This document shows, piece after piece, positions 1 through 6,549 of a stretch of 7,887 nt of DNA (its first letter is position 1; every line of letters starts with the position of its first letter). The notes under the pieces were generated by a model that saw only the letters and a program-made list of their open reading frames with translations, did not search any database and was not told the origin of the DNA. Made by a program: the position numbers and the translations under genes. The DNA is from RGIG5675 sp050943435. GTDB taxonomy: Bacteria; Bacillota; Clostridia; Oscillospirales; Ruminococcaceae. The stretch spans positions 1-7,887 of the forward strand of contig JBMNPE010000069.1 of the NCBI GenBank assembly GCA_050943435.1, written 5' to 3'.

Positions 1-565
1 GCTCGGTCCAGAGCGCTGCGTCTGCAAACTCCTGGAACGAATAGCAGTCTGATACCGTGTCGCTGCCCCTCTTCTGCTCTGATGCGGTGAGGCCTGCAGA
101 TTCTATGACGCCTTCGAAGATGATTATCCTCTGCACTCCGCCGTCGGCAGAGATTGTGTCCTCCGTAAGTCCTGTCGGGACTATATACATTATGTTCCAG
201 AGGGTTTCATCCCCGATTCCGGGCACAGCAGCGTCAATCCTGCCGTCGACATGAACGATGCTGCATTCAGCGATGTCGGAGGCAGGGACGGTCTGGGTGT
301 ATCCGTCGGCGCACACGAAATCATAGGAATCCGCGCTGGCCATCCCGAGTCCGTCAAACAGGCTGCTCACGCTGACTTCGCTGAACTCGCTTGTGGTGCT
401 GCTCGTTTCAGATGAGTTATCTGAAGAAGTCTCAGATGACGATTCGGTTGACGTTTCCGAGGACGATTCCGAAGTTTCAGTCCCGCTTCCCCCGCAGGCT
501 GTCAGGACCGCAAGGAGCGAGACCGCGCAGAGCACTGCGATGATCCTTCTGATTGTCTTTTTCAT
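1..565 (-). CDS. Putative lipoprotein of unknown function, 3' end beyond window
   Basis: An open frame starts with ATG at 565 and stays open for 188 codons to the left edge, so the C-terminus is missing. A GGAGG ribosome binding site at 575-579 lies 9 bases upstream of the start. Residues 1-24 form a lipoprotein signal: basic start (MKKTIRR), hydrophobic stretch, then lipobox LTAC with Cys24 as the predicted lipidated residue. Residues 25 to about 65 are almost wholly Ser/Thr/Glu/Asp, a flexible linker typical of surface lipoproteins of Gram-positive bacteria. The folded part begins near residue 66 and includes the short pattern CADGYTQTVP (about 81-90), faintly like ADGY-type segments of some molybdopterin-oxidoreductase-like exported domains; this resemblance is too weak to assign a function. 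It lies 79 bases after the catabolic operon on the same strand, with its own strong ribosome binding site, so it may be a separate unit. The frame and lipobox are clear; the role is unknown. Confidence 0.88.
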   Translation of the reverse strand, partial: MKKTIRRIIAVLCAVSLLAVLTACGGSGTETSESSSETSTESSSETSSDNSSETSSTTSEFSEVSVSSLFDGLGMASADSYDFVCADGYTQTVPASDIAECSIVHVDGRIDAAVPGIGDETLWNIMYIVPTGLTEDTISADGGVQRIIIFEGVIESAGLTASEQKRGSDTVSDCYSFQEFADAALWTE

Positions 566-574
566 TTTCTCTTT

Positions 575-579
575 CCTCC
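575..579 (-). promoter_or_regulatory. Ribosome binding site of the downstream lipoprotein
   Basis: GGAGG on the minus strand, 9 bases before the ATG at 565. It supports this start codon and shows that the left-edge lipoprotein is translated independently rather than by coupling to the upstream hydrolase gene. Confidence 0.75.
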
Positions 580-598
580 AATTAAGCTTTTCCTGGTT

Positions 599-640
599 AA
601 TATTGCATCTGCCTTTTGGACAGAAGCTTGCATTAATATT
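599..640. repeat. Imperfect dyad in the 79-base intergenic gap
   Basis: The gap between the hydrolase stop (645) and the lipoprotein start (565) holds an interrupted inverted repeat. The core is TCTGCC (608-613) pairing with GGACAGA (618-624) across a TTTT loop, with one bulged A. The arms extend through GCA (605-607) with TGC (629-631) and AATATT at both ends (599-604 and 635-640), separated by small bulges. No T-run follows on the minus strand, so it is not a canonical intrinsic terminator. It could be a weak terminator, an RNA-processing or stability hairpin between operon and lipoprotein gene, or an operator. No convincing promoter could be picked out in the gap; a TGCAATATT string on the minus strand is at best a poor extended -10. 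Confidence 0.35.
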
Positions 641-644
641 TCCG

Positions 645-1634
645 CTATATTCCTATCCCGTACCGAAGCTTGCTGAATACTGCGGGATTCTCAGCCTCCA
701 CTTTTCTCCTGATGTCTTCGGGAATGTCATTTTTCCCGGAGGCCGCAGCTGTGAGTGCCCCCGCTAGGGCGGCTATAGTGTCCGTGTCCCCTCCCAGTGA
801 AGCCCCTGCCTTTACGGCTTCCCAGGCGCTTCCGGAAGATGTCAGGAATATTGCGAAGACAGCGCAGCACACGTCTGCAGAAGGGAGCCCCGTGCCGATC
901 ACGCTGTAGAGCATGTCCTGAAGCTCCCGCGGATCATGCGTTCCTTTGGAAATATATTCCGATATGAACTCGATCCTCCCGACAGAGGACGGGGCTGCAG
1001 ACTGCCATGGAGCAAGCCCCGAGCAGAGCCTGCCTCCGAGGCGGGCGGCCTTGAGAACTGCTTCCTCTCCGCCTCCTGACAGTGCTTCCCTCATTGCGAA
1101 GGCATACGCCCCTGCCGCCTCGAGGGCTTCCCAGGTGAAGTGGGTGGGTTTGAGGCATTTGAGAACCCTCTCCGACAGCTCCTCATCCCCCGCCCCGGGG
1201 TCGAACCATGTGACTGAGGGGATTCTCATTATTCCCCCGCACGTCGTCCCGCCTGTTCCGGCTGTTTCCATGCTGGCTCCGGCTTTGACCGCCTCGAGGG
1301 CCTTCTTGGAATTTGGGCCTATATAGTGCCTGTTCACGGCGTCTGTCTCGTCTATCCATCTGAGCAGGGCTTCCACGGTGTTTTCCGAAGTTATTTCCCC
1401 GCTTTTCCGGTATGCTTCCAGCAGATAGGCGTTCTGCTCGGTGTCGTCTGTGACCCTTCCGGGTTCCAGATCGGGGTGGTTCATGGACAATTCCTGCGGC
1501 AGGAGCCTGTCTACCGTGCCTATTTTTGAGCGTATCTCACCCAGGGTCATGAACTCCGTCGGCATGCCGATGGCATCGCCGCATGCGTACGCAGAAGCGG
1601 ATTCCCGTATCCTGTTTTTCAGGCTTTCTGTCAT
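645..1634 (-). CDS. ADP-ribosylglycohydrolase-family (DraG-like) hydrolase
   Basis: A 329-residue protein of normal length for the all-helical, dinuclear-metal ADP-ribosylglycohydrolase family. Visible signatures in order: N-terminal GDAIGMPTEF (19-28); VTDDTEQ (61-67), the Thr-Asp-Asp metal-binding loop; the TTCGGIMRIPSV segment (130-141), matching the family's usual MR..P element; a Thr-His pair at 164-165; and LGGDTDTIAALAGAL (280-294), the Asp-x-Asp-Thr second metal-binding motif. All metal ligands expected for an active enzyme appear present. Family members cleave N- or O-glycosidic bonds to ADP-ribose (arginine, serine, acetyl or phosphate adducts), but many bacterial members sit in sugar or nucleoside operons and have unproven substrates. 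Its ATG overlaps the stop of the TIM-barrel gene by 4 bases and lacks a strong ribosome binding site, so translation is probably coupled. As the last operon gene, with no ADP-ribosyltransferase visible, a catabolic glycoside-hydrolase role is inferred rather than protein de-ADP-ribosylation. Confidence 0.9.
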   Translation of the reverse strand: MTESLKNRIRESASAYACGDAIGMPTEFMTLGEIRSKIGTVDRLLPQELSMNHPDLEPGRVTDDTEQNAYLLEAYRKSGEITSENTVEALLRWIDETDAVNRHYIGPNSKKALEAVKAGASMETAGTGGTTCGGIMRIPSVTWFDPGAGDEELSERVLKCLKPTHFTWEALEAAGAYAFAMREALSGGGEEAVLKAARLGGRLCSGLAPWQSAAPSSVGRIEFISEYISKGTHDPRELQDMLYSVIGTGLPSADVCCAVFAIFLTSSGSAWEAVKAGASLGGDTDTIAALAGALTAAASGKNDIPEDIRRKVEAENPAVFSKLRYGIGI

Positions 1635-2425
1635 TCCGGCATCCAGTTCTCCAGGAACATATGGGCTTTCCTGAGTTTTTCGTCTATATCGCTGAGATAG
1701 TACCTGTACGAGGGTTCCAGCGTATAGTAGCCCTCATATCCCGTGAGGGCGGCCCTGACGGCCTCCCAGTCTATCTCCCCCTCGCCGGCCGGGAGGTGCT
1801 TCTTTCCTCCCCCGAAATCGGAGAGGTGCAGGTGGCACGGCTTTGCTTTCGAAATGAACTCCGCGGGATCCCCTCCCGCCTCGCACACCTCCGTCGTGTC
1901 GACCATGGGTTTTATTCCCGAGTCCCCGAATGAAGCTATGTAGTCGAGCAGTTTCTGCGGAGTCGAACATGACTTCGGGGAATTCTCCATCGCCATGGTT
2001 ATTCCGTACTTTAGGCACCTGTCCGCAAGCCACATGAGGTTGTCTGACACCGGCTTGTCGAGAAGCTCGGGATATCCCTCCACGGAGGGGACATACGGGT
2101 GCACAACCAGCACCTCTGTCCCCATCCTGCTGCCGAGACTCAGGAGCCTGTCGGAAAACCTCCTGCCGTCGTCTATCATCGTCTTCTGGGCGTTGTAGAG
2201 CATCCCGAAGAACACGAGCGGGAAATGTATGCTGGAAATCCTGATCCCCGTCCTGTCGAACCTGAGTGCAGAGGCATCCGACACGTCCGAGAGGGCCTGG
2301 GGCATCATCTCGGCGTTTTCAAACCCCGCATCTTTAATCCTCCTGAACGCCTCCTCGGTTTCGAGCGGATAAAGCGCTCCTGTGGAAAATGCGTATCTGC
2401 TTTTTCCGTGCTCAACAGAACTCAT
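1631..2425 (-). CDS. Sugar phosphate isomerase/epimerase-like TIM-barrel protein
   Basis: A 264-residue protein of the xylose-isomerase-like TIM-barrel superfamily (also called AP endonuclease family 2), which includes tagatose/psicose 3-epimerases, hydroxypyruvate isomerase, inosose dehydratase and similar enzymes. The usual divalent-metal ligands are visible: Glu147 in MAMENSP, Asp176 in MVDTTEV, His200 in HLHLSD and Glu237 in YTLEPSY. Also present are the SIHFP (65-69) and VVHPY (107-111) strands and the family-typical GEGEIDW (214-220). There is no signal peptide, so it is cytoplasmic. The likely reaction is isomerisation, epimerisation or dehydration of a sugar or oxidised sugar; a 3-keto sugar made by the operon's dehydrogenase is a plausible substrate, but this is inference. 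Its ATG overlaps the binding-protein stop by 4 bases (ATGA), and its own ribosome binding site is weak, which points to coupled translation. A DNA-repair role is unlikely in this operon. The exact enzyme cannot be named. Confidence 0.88.
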   Translation of the reverse strand: MSSVEHGKSRYAFSTGALYPLETEEAFRRIKDAGFENAEMMPQALSDVSDASALRFDRTGIRISSIHFPLVFFGMLYNAQKTMIDDGRRFSDRLLSLGSRMGTEVLVVHPYVPSVEGYPELLDKPVSDNLMWLADRCLKYGITMAMENSPKSCSTPQKLLDYIASFGDSGIKPMVDTTEVCEAGGDPAEFISKAKPCHLHLSDFGGGKKHLPAGEGEIDWEAVRAALTGYEGYYTLEPSYRYYLSDIDEKLRKAHMFLENWMPE

Positions 2426-3726
2426 GCTTCATCTATCTCTCTCTGCAGGTCTGAGACGGCGCTTTCCAGCACCTCCTGCGTGGTTCCTCCTACTCCCTTT
2501 TCGATCTGGTCGAGCGAGCTCCTCATGAGGCTGTCCATTGTTCCCATCTGCTCGAAGTGGTAGTAGGACCACGCGTAGTCGAGCTGCTTGAAGGCTATCC
2601 CGTACATCTCGTTCTCAGTTATTGCCTGCTGGGCCTCGCTCGATTCAACCGCGCTCTTCCTTATGGGAAGATATCCGGTCGCAAGCGAAAACTTGATGTT
2701 GTTTTCTGTGGTGGTCATCGCCTTGATGAATTCCCACGCTGCATTGACTTTTGTCTCGTCATCGGTGAGGATTACGAGGACATTTCCTCCGAGGGCGAGC
2801 GACTTCTCCCCGAACGAGGGCATTTCAATCGCACCTATCTCGAATGTAGTGGCTCCCTCCCAGCGGGAAATCCTGTTGGAGGACGCCGCTATGAAAGCAC
2901 ATGTCCCCGCAAGGAACTTGTTCTCGGCATTGCTGTGCTCGCCCGCGGGCATCACTCCCGCATCCACGAGGGACTTCCAGTAGTCGGCGACCTCCACTGC
3001 CGCGTCGTCGGCAAAATCGGCGGTTATCGTGCCGTCGGAGGTTTCGATTATGTCGCAGCCGTTCTGCTTGAGCATCGACTTGAAGAGCCACGCGCTGTCA
3101 GTCGTGTCGAACCCTATTGTGTCATCAGAGACATTCGCCTTTCCGTATTCCATGCACGTCTCGGCGACCTCGAGAAATTCATCCCATGTCTCGGGCGGGT
3201 TCGTCATGTCTATGCCGGCAGCCTCGACGAGGTCCTTGTTGTAGTACATGATCTGCGTGGATATCCCGAACGGGACGGCGCAGATTCCCTTGTCCATGTA
3301 TGAACAGTAGTCCCACATGCCGGAATATATGTCGTCTGCATTGAAGTCCTCATCCTTGATGAGCTCCTGCATCGTGAAATCGTCCCTGCCTCCGGTGTAG
3401 AGCGGTCCCGCGTACATCAGGGCCACGTCCGGGGCGTCCCCTGACAGGAGAGCTGCGGAAACCTTAGTGGCAGTGTCGCTGGAATTGCCCGAATACGAGA
3501 GCTCCAGAGATATATTGTCGTTTGAATTGTCAAACTCCTCCGCCATGCTCACGAAAGTTTCACCGCTGTTGCCCGATATCGCGTACCAGACCTCCAGGTC
3601 TACGGCAGAATCGGAACTCCCAGACTGGCCGGAGCTGCTTTCGGAGCCTCCTGAAGAACATCCGAAAAGCGAAAGGGCCATTATCGCTGCAAGAATCAGC
3701 GCAGCCGTTTTCCTTGCGAATTTCAT
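2422..3726 (-). CDS. Extracellular solute-binding protein family 1, sugar ABC transporter lipoprotein
   Basis: A 434-residue protein, the usual size for the substrate-binding component of CUT1 carbohydrate importers. Residues 1-23 form a lipoprotein signal ending in the lipobox LFGC (Cys23), followed by a Ser/Gly linker (24 to about 41). The mature domain starts with VDLEVWYAISG, then shows family 1 hallmarks: LLSGDAPDVALMYAG, PETWDEFLEVAETC, the SLALGGNVLVIL segment and the late AAWEFIKAMTT...ATGYLPIRKSAVES stretch. It would be anchored outside the membrane and pass its ligand to the two permeases. An AGGAGG ribosome binding site at 3736-3741 lies 9 bases upstream of ATG, consistent with high expression. 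The 49-base gap to the upstream permease gene is the longest inside the operon and shows no terminator. Family 1 proteins bind oligosaccharides, polyols, glycosides or glycerol-phosphate derivatives; the ligand cannot be read from the sequence. Placement after the permeases is less common than SBP-first order. Confidence 0.95.
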   Translation of the reverse strand: MKFARKTAALILAAIMALSLFGCSSGGSESSSGQSGSSDSAVDLEVWYAISGNSGETFVSMAEEFDNSNDNISLELSYSGNSSDTATKVSAALLSGDAPDVALMYAGPLYTGGRDDFTMQELIKDEDFNADDIYSGMWDYCSYMDKGICAVPFGISTQIMYYNKDLVEAAGIDMTNPPETWDEFLEVAETCMEYGKANVSDDTIGFDTTDSAWLFKSMLKQNGCDIIETSDGTITADFADDAAVEVADYWKSLVDAGVMPAGEHSNAENKFLAGTCAFIAASSNRISRWEGATTFEIGAIEMPSFGEKSLALGGNVLVILTDDETKVNAAWEFIKAMTTTENNIKFSLATGYLPIRKSAVESSEAQQAITENEMYGIAFKQLDYAWSYYHFEQMGTMDSLMRSSLDQIEKGVGGTTQEVLESAVSDLQREIDEA

Positions 3727-3735
3727 TGTATTTCC

Positions 3736-3741
3736 CCTCCT
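3736..3741 (-). promoter_or_regulatory. Ribosome binding site of the solute-binding protein
   Basis: AGGAGG on the minus strand, 9 bases before the ATG at 3726, inside the only sizeable gap (49 bases) of the operon. A strong site is expected for a binding protein needed in excess over its permeases. The surrounding gap shows neither a clear promoter nor a hairpin. Confidence 0.75.
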
Positions 3742-3775
3742 AAAAGTGTGTATTGCTTTCTTATGCCTGTGCTTA

Positions 3776-4630
3776 TCAGGATTTCATGCCTGTGAGCGTT
3801 ATGCTCCTGACCATCTGCTTTTCGCAGAACATGAACACTATGAGAACCGGAAGAATGGCCATGAGCGAAGCGGCCATCATGACCTGGTACTCTGACGAAG
3901 ACTCCTGCACGAGGTATTTGAGCCCTATCGGGAGAGTCCTCATGTATGTGCTGTTGGTGACTATGAGCGGCCATGTGTAGCTCTTCCAGTTGCCGAGGAA
4001 GCAGAATATCGTGGCCGTGGAGACGGCTCCCCTCGCATTCGGGACCACGACCTTTGTAATCATCCTTATGTGCCCGCAGCCGTCGAGCTTCGCGGAGTCT
4101 ATGAGGTCCTGCGGTATCGAGGAGAAGAAGCTCATGAGGAGCATTGTCGTGAATGCCGTCGATATCTGCGGGAGTATTATCCCGGCGTATGTGTCGACGA
4201 GGCCGAGCTTCGAGACGATGAGGTACATCGGTATCATCGTCACAACCATCGGGACGAACATGCTGGACCTCATGAACGTGTAGAACGTCCTGCTTCCCGG
4301 GAACTTCATTCTCGTGAGCGCGTAGGCCGCCGTGATCGAGAGGATGACCTGCAGCGCCGTCTGGATGACCGATGTGATGATGCTGTTCTCGTAGTACCTC
4401 AGAAAAGGTATCATCTCGAACACTTTCTTGAAGTTGTCCCAGGTCCACACGGACGGTATCCACCTCGGAGGATACACATAGACATCTGCCTTGGTCTTGA
4501 ATGCGGAGAAGAACATCCACACAAACGGGAACAGCATGCTGAGTGCCCCGAGCATGAGCAGTATGAACACGGGCCAGTTGAATCCCCCGAGCCTGTGCCT
4601 TCTGTGCCTGCGGTGCATGGATCCTGCCAT
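3776..4630 (-). CDS. CUT1 carbohydrate ABC transporter permease, MalG/UgpE-like
   Basis: A 284-residue inner-membrane permease of normal length for the MalG-type subunit. After a basic, His/Arg-rich start (residues 5-13), about six hydrophobic segments are seen, near 20-41, 84-106, 118-140, 148-170, 203-225 and 250-270. The cytoplasmic EAA loop that contacts the ATPase reads SAKLDGCG (179-186) and ends at the conserved Pro197. The family-typical EN.II..V at 81-88 and a C-terminus of the LTGMKS type (279-284) also fit. It pairs with the other permease to form the channel for the imported sugar-like compound. The gene begins 13 bases after the other permease's stop codon. A near-perfect anti-16S site (AGGAGGTGAT) overlaps that stop and sits 5 bases from ATG, which fixes this start. 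No ABC ATPase gene is in the window, so a shared MsmK/UgpC-type ATPase is inferred. Confidence 0.94.
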   Translation of the reverse strand: MAGSMHRRHRRHRLGGFNWPVFILLMLGALSMLFPFVWMFFSAFKTKADVYVYPPRWIPSVWTWDNFKKVFEMIPFLRYYENSIITSVIQTALQVILSITAAYALTRMKFPGSRTFYTFMRSSMFVPMVVTMIPMYLIVSKLGLVDTYAGIILPQISTAFTTMLLMSFFSSIPQDLIDSAKLDGCGHIRMITKVVVPNARGAVSTATIFCFLGNWKSYTWPLIVTNSTYMRTLPIGLKYLVQESSSEYQVMMAASLMAILPVLIVFMFCEKQMVRSITLTGMKS

Positions 4631-4635
4631 CTTCC

Positions 4636-4645
4636 ATCACCTCCT
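4636..4645 (-). promoter_or_regulatory. Extended Shine-Dalgarno of the second permease, overlapping the upstream stop
   Basis: AGGAGGTGAT on the minus strand matches the full ten-base complement of a typical 16S rRNA 3' end. Its first two bases are the last two of the upstream permease's TAG stop (4644-4646), and the ATG at 4630 follows 5 bases after the site (9 after AGGAGG). It decides the start of the 284-residue frame and suggests efficient re-initiation between the two permeases. Confidence 0.8.
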
Positions 4646-5597
4646 AGTAGTCCACATCGACGTTCTTGCCTGCGCCGATGCGGTGCTGAATCTGCGTGAG
4701 TACGAATATGATGAGGAACAGCAGCAGCGATGCAGCGGATGCCCTTCCCATCTTTCCGTTCGTAAAGGCCTGCTCGTAGATGTAGTTGACGATGAGGAGC
4801 GTGGACCCGAGCGGCCCGCCGTCGGGAGTCATCACGTTTATCTCCGTGAACACCTTGAACGAGTTTATGATTCCCATCATTATCACAAACGACGTTATCG
4901 GCCTCAGGAGCGGGAACTTTATCTTCCAGAAGACCTGCCAGCCGTTTGCGCCGTCGAGCTTTGCGGCTTCCACGTACGCATCCGGTATGTTCTGTAGCCC
5001 CGAGAGGAAGAGCAGCATGTTGTAGCCGACGCCCTTCCAGAGGGAAAACAGGAGTATCGACCACAGGGCAGTCTTCTCGCTGTAAAGCCAGAGGCTTGTC
5101 GGGAGCCCCAGCCACTCGAGTATCTGGTTGAACGGCCCTATGGACGGGTCGTAGAACCAGATCCATATGAGGCTCGACGCGACCACGGGCACCACGACAG
5201 GCGCGAAGTAGCAGGAGCGCAGGAAGTGCTTGAGCGGGACATTGCTGTCGAGCATGACTGCAATGAGCAGCGCAAGAGACGTGTCAAGCGTCAGCTTTGC
5301 GAACGAGTACTTGCATGTGTTCCAGAGCGATTTCCAGAACCTGTCGTCCGTGAGCAGGTACTCGAAGTTCTTGAAGCCAATGTTCTTCATGACTCCCGTG
5401 GCCATGTTGAAATTAGTGCCGCTAAGCTTTATCACGTCTATAACCGGTATCACGAAAGTGAATATCAGAAAGGCGAGAGACGGCAGCAGGAGCATGGCGG
5501 CAGTGAGGCTTTCTCCTGTCTTGTACTCCTGCCCGAAAAGCTTATATTTGCGGGTCCTTTTCCGGGAAGCGAGCCCTTCCTCTTTCTGCTTTTTCAT
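4644..5597 (-). CDS. CUT1 carbohydrate ABC transporter permease, MalF/UgpA-like
   Basis: A 317-residue inner-membrane permease of the MalF/UgpA type. An N-terminal basic region (to about residue 28) precedes the first hydrophobic segment (about 33-57), and further segments lie near 100-117, 131-148, 178-200, 236-250 and 288-306. The EAA loop reads EAAKLDGANG (210-219) and ends with KFPLLRP near 227-233. Other family features are FAPVVVPVVAS (131-141) and the TPDGGP turn before the last helices. It would form the membrane channel with the MalG-like subunit. The start chosen is the ATG at 5597: GGAGG at 5607-5611 lies 9 bases upstream, and the ATG is 4 bases after the stop of the NAD-kinase-like gene. 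An in-frame ATG at 5612 would add five residues (MEADH) but overlaps that same ribosome binding site and is less likely. Confidence 0.94.
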   Translation of the reverse strand: MKKQKEEGLASRKRTRKYKLFGQEYKTGESLTAAMLLLPSLAFLIFTFVIPVIDVIKLSGTNFNMATGVMKNIGFKNFEYLLTDDRFWKSLWNTCKYSFAKLTLDTSLALLIAVMLDSNVPLKHFLRSCYFAPVVVPVVASSLIWIWFYDPSIGPFNQILEWLGLPTSLWLYSEKTALWSILLFSLWKGVGYNMLLFLSGLQNIPDAYVEAAKLDGANGWQVFWKIKFPLLRPITSFVIMMGIINSFKVFTEINVMTPDGGPLGSTLLIVNYIYEQAFTNGKMGRASAASLLLFLIIFVLTQIQHRIGAGKNVDVDY

Positions 5598-5601
5598 ATG
5601 A

Positions 5602-6549
5602 TCAGCCTCCATCTGCCGCGGCTTCTATGACATTCCTGCGGAACACGACTGTCGGATCCCACTCGAGTCCGAAAGGATTGCCGTCGCAGACCGCGGATAT
5701 TCCGGGCCTGAGGCCTTTTATGCGTATAACGTCTGATTCGGAGAATATGAGCTGTTCTATCATGAGGGGCTCCTCAACTCCCTTCCGGCTGTCGGCAAAT
5801 GAAACGAGGGCCCTCTCGCTCGCTATGAGCCCGGCCCCGAATCTCGAGCCCGGCACATAGCAGAATATTCCGGTGACCGCCCTGCCCCTCAGGTTTCCGT
5901 CCCTCAGCGGGGATACAATAATCTGGGCTGTCTTTTCGAGCCTCACAGGGCACGGCCTCCTGTTTATCTCTATTTCTATCTTTCCAATGTCATCCAGCGC
6001 CTCGCAGGGAGTCTTCCTGCCGTTTTTCCACAGATCCCGGGCATCGGCGGTTATCACCTTCCCGTCAAGGGTGGTGAGGTATGTATTGCCGAATACTATG
6101 TCGTTGAACGCGTAGGAAATGTGCCTCCCGGATTCTAGGACCTCGACCGCGTTTATCTCCCTGAACTGCAGGGTTTCCGGATGCTCCGGCATCTCGTGGA
6201 AAGCCGCTATCGGGCCGATGTTCTCGGTCCCGCATCCAATGCCTATCATCCTCGGGACAGGTCCCCCGGAAGTTATGAGCGCATCCGCTATGTATGAGGC
6301 AAACCCGTCCCCGCCGGCGGCTATCATCAGGTCAGGGGCCTTCAGGGCGACTTCCCTCGCCGCAGAGCGGATCCTGTCCACGTATCCGTCCCCGGAATAC
6401 GGGACTGCCGTGGAGCCTTCTATGAGTTCAGCTCCGAACCCGGCCGCCGAATAAATCTCAGTGCCCCTGAGCACCTTGGATATTTCCCGGCACACCTCGA
6501 CGGCACGCCCGGTCCCCGAATCCGCATTTGCCAGAACGCCTGTCTTCAT
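5602..6549 (-). CDS. NAD kinase-fold protein (ATP-NAD kinase/AcoX-like), substrate unknown
   Basis: A 315-residue protein with the NAD kinase/diacylglycerol kinase fold. Visible in order: the N-terminal strand GVLANADSGTGRAVE (4-18), like the family's nucleotide-site start; LMIAAGGDGFASYIADAL (74-91), containing the hallmark GGDG loop; GIGCGTENIGPI (103-114) at the next loop; SYAFNDIVFGN (145-155), matching the family's ALNE/AFND substrate-binding motif; and AVCDGNPF (286-293), matching the C-terminal DG element. The fourth motif residue is Phe84-neighbouring: the usual GGDGT is GGDGF here (79-83), so the common Thr is missing. Family members phosphorylate the 2'-hydroxyl of NAD; relatives phosphorylate lipids, and AcoX-type proteins occur in catabolic operons with no settled role. 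This is the only kinase-like gene in the operon, so phosphorylation of the imported compound or of a derived nucleotide is a reasonable but untested inference. Its ATG overlaps the dehydrogenase stop by 4 bases and lacks a strong ribosome binding site, suggesting coupled translation. Confidence 0.87.
   Translation of the reverse strand: MKTGVLANADSGTGRAVEVCREISKVLRGTEIYSAAGFGAELIEGSTAVPYSGDGYVDRIRSAAREVALKAPDLMIAAGGDGFASYIADALITSGGPVPRMIGIGCGTENIGPIAAFHEMPEHPETLQFREINAVEVLESGRHISYAFNDIVFGNTYLTTLDGKVITADARDLWKNGRKTPCEALDDIGKIEIEINRRPCPVRLEKTAQIIVSPLRDGNLRGRAVTGIFCYVPGSRFGAGLIASERALVSFADSRKGVEEPLMIEQLIFSESDVIRIKGLRPGISAVCDGNPFGLEWDPTVVFRRNVIEAAADGG
5607..5611 (-). promoter_or_regulatory. Ribosome binding site that selects the first permease start
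   Basis: GGAGG on the minus strand lies at the end of the NAD-kinase-like gene, 9 bases before the ATG at 5597. It overlaps the alternative upstream ATG at 5612, so it can serve only the downstream start. Confidence 0.7.

Noticed and set aside
395..480. Repetitive-looking TCG/TCA/GAA codon tract that might be a DNA repeat
   Set aside because: It is the coding sequence for a Ser/Thr/Glu linker and has no fixed repeat unit or spacing.
584..671. Three AAGCTT hexamers spaced 42 and 40 bases apart, considered as operators
   Set aside because: The flanking bases do not match, one copy lies within the hydrolase coding sequence, and a six-base palindrome recurring this way is plausible by chance.
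393..767. A 124-codon plus-strand frame across the intergenic gap
   Set aside because: Its acidic N-terminal part is the antisense of the lipoprotein's Ser/Thr/Glu linker, and it has no ribosome binding site or family match.
1631..2425. Reading the TIM-barrel protein as a DNA-repair AP endonuclease
   Set aside because: The superfamily is shared, but the sugar operon context and the GEGEIDW-type motif fit an isomerase/epimerase-like enzyme better.
2557..3303. A 248-codon plus-strand open frame inside the binding-protein gene
   Set aside because: It lies wholly antisense to a well-supported family 1 solute-binding protein, has low-complexity composition and no recognisable domain.
3723..4640. 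A 305-codon minus-strand open frame, longer than the real permease it overlaps
   Set aside because: Its translation is His/Arg/Asp-rich with no hydrophobic segments or domain, while the 284-residue frame has clear membrane segments, the EAA loop and the better ribosome binding site. It is an out-of-frame shadow caused by few stop codons in GC-rich third positions.
4411..5166. A 251-codon minus-strand open frame spanning the permease junction
   Set aside because: It is out of frame with both permeases and encodes Arg/His/Cys-rich sequence with no domain; the real frames explain the region.
5602..6549. Calling this protein the housekeeping NAD kinase
   Set aside because: It has GGDGF in place of GGDGT and lies inside a substrate-specific transport operon, so only the fold is claimed, not the housekeeping role.
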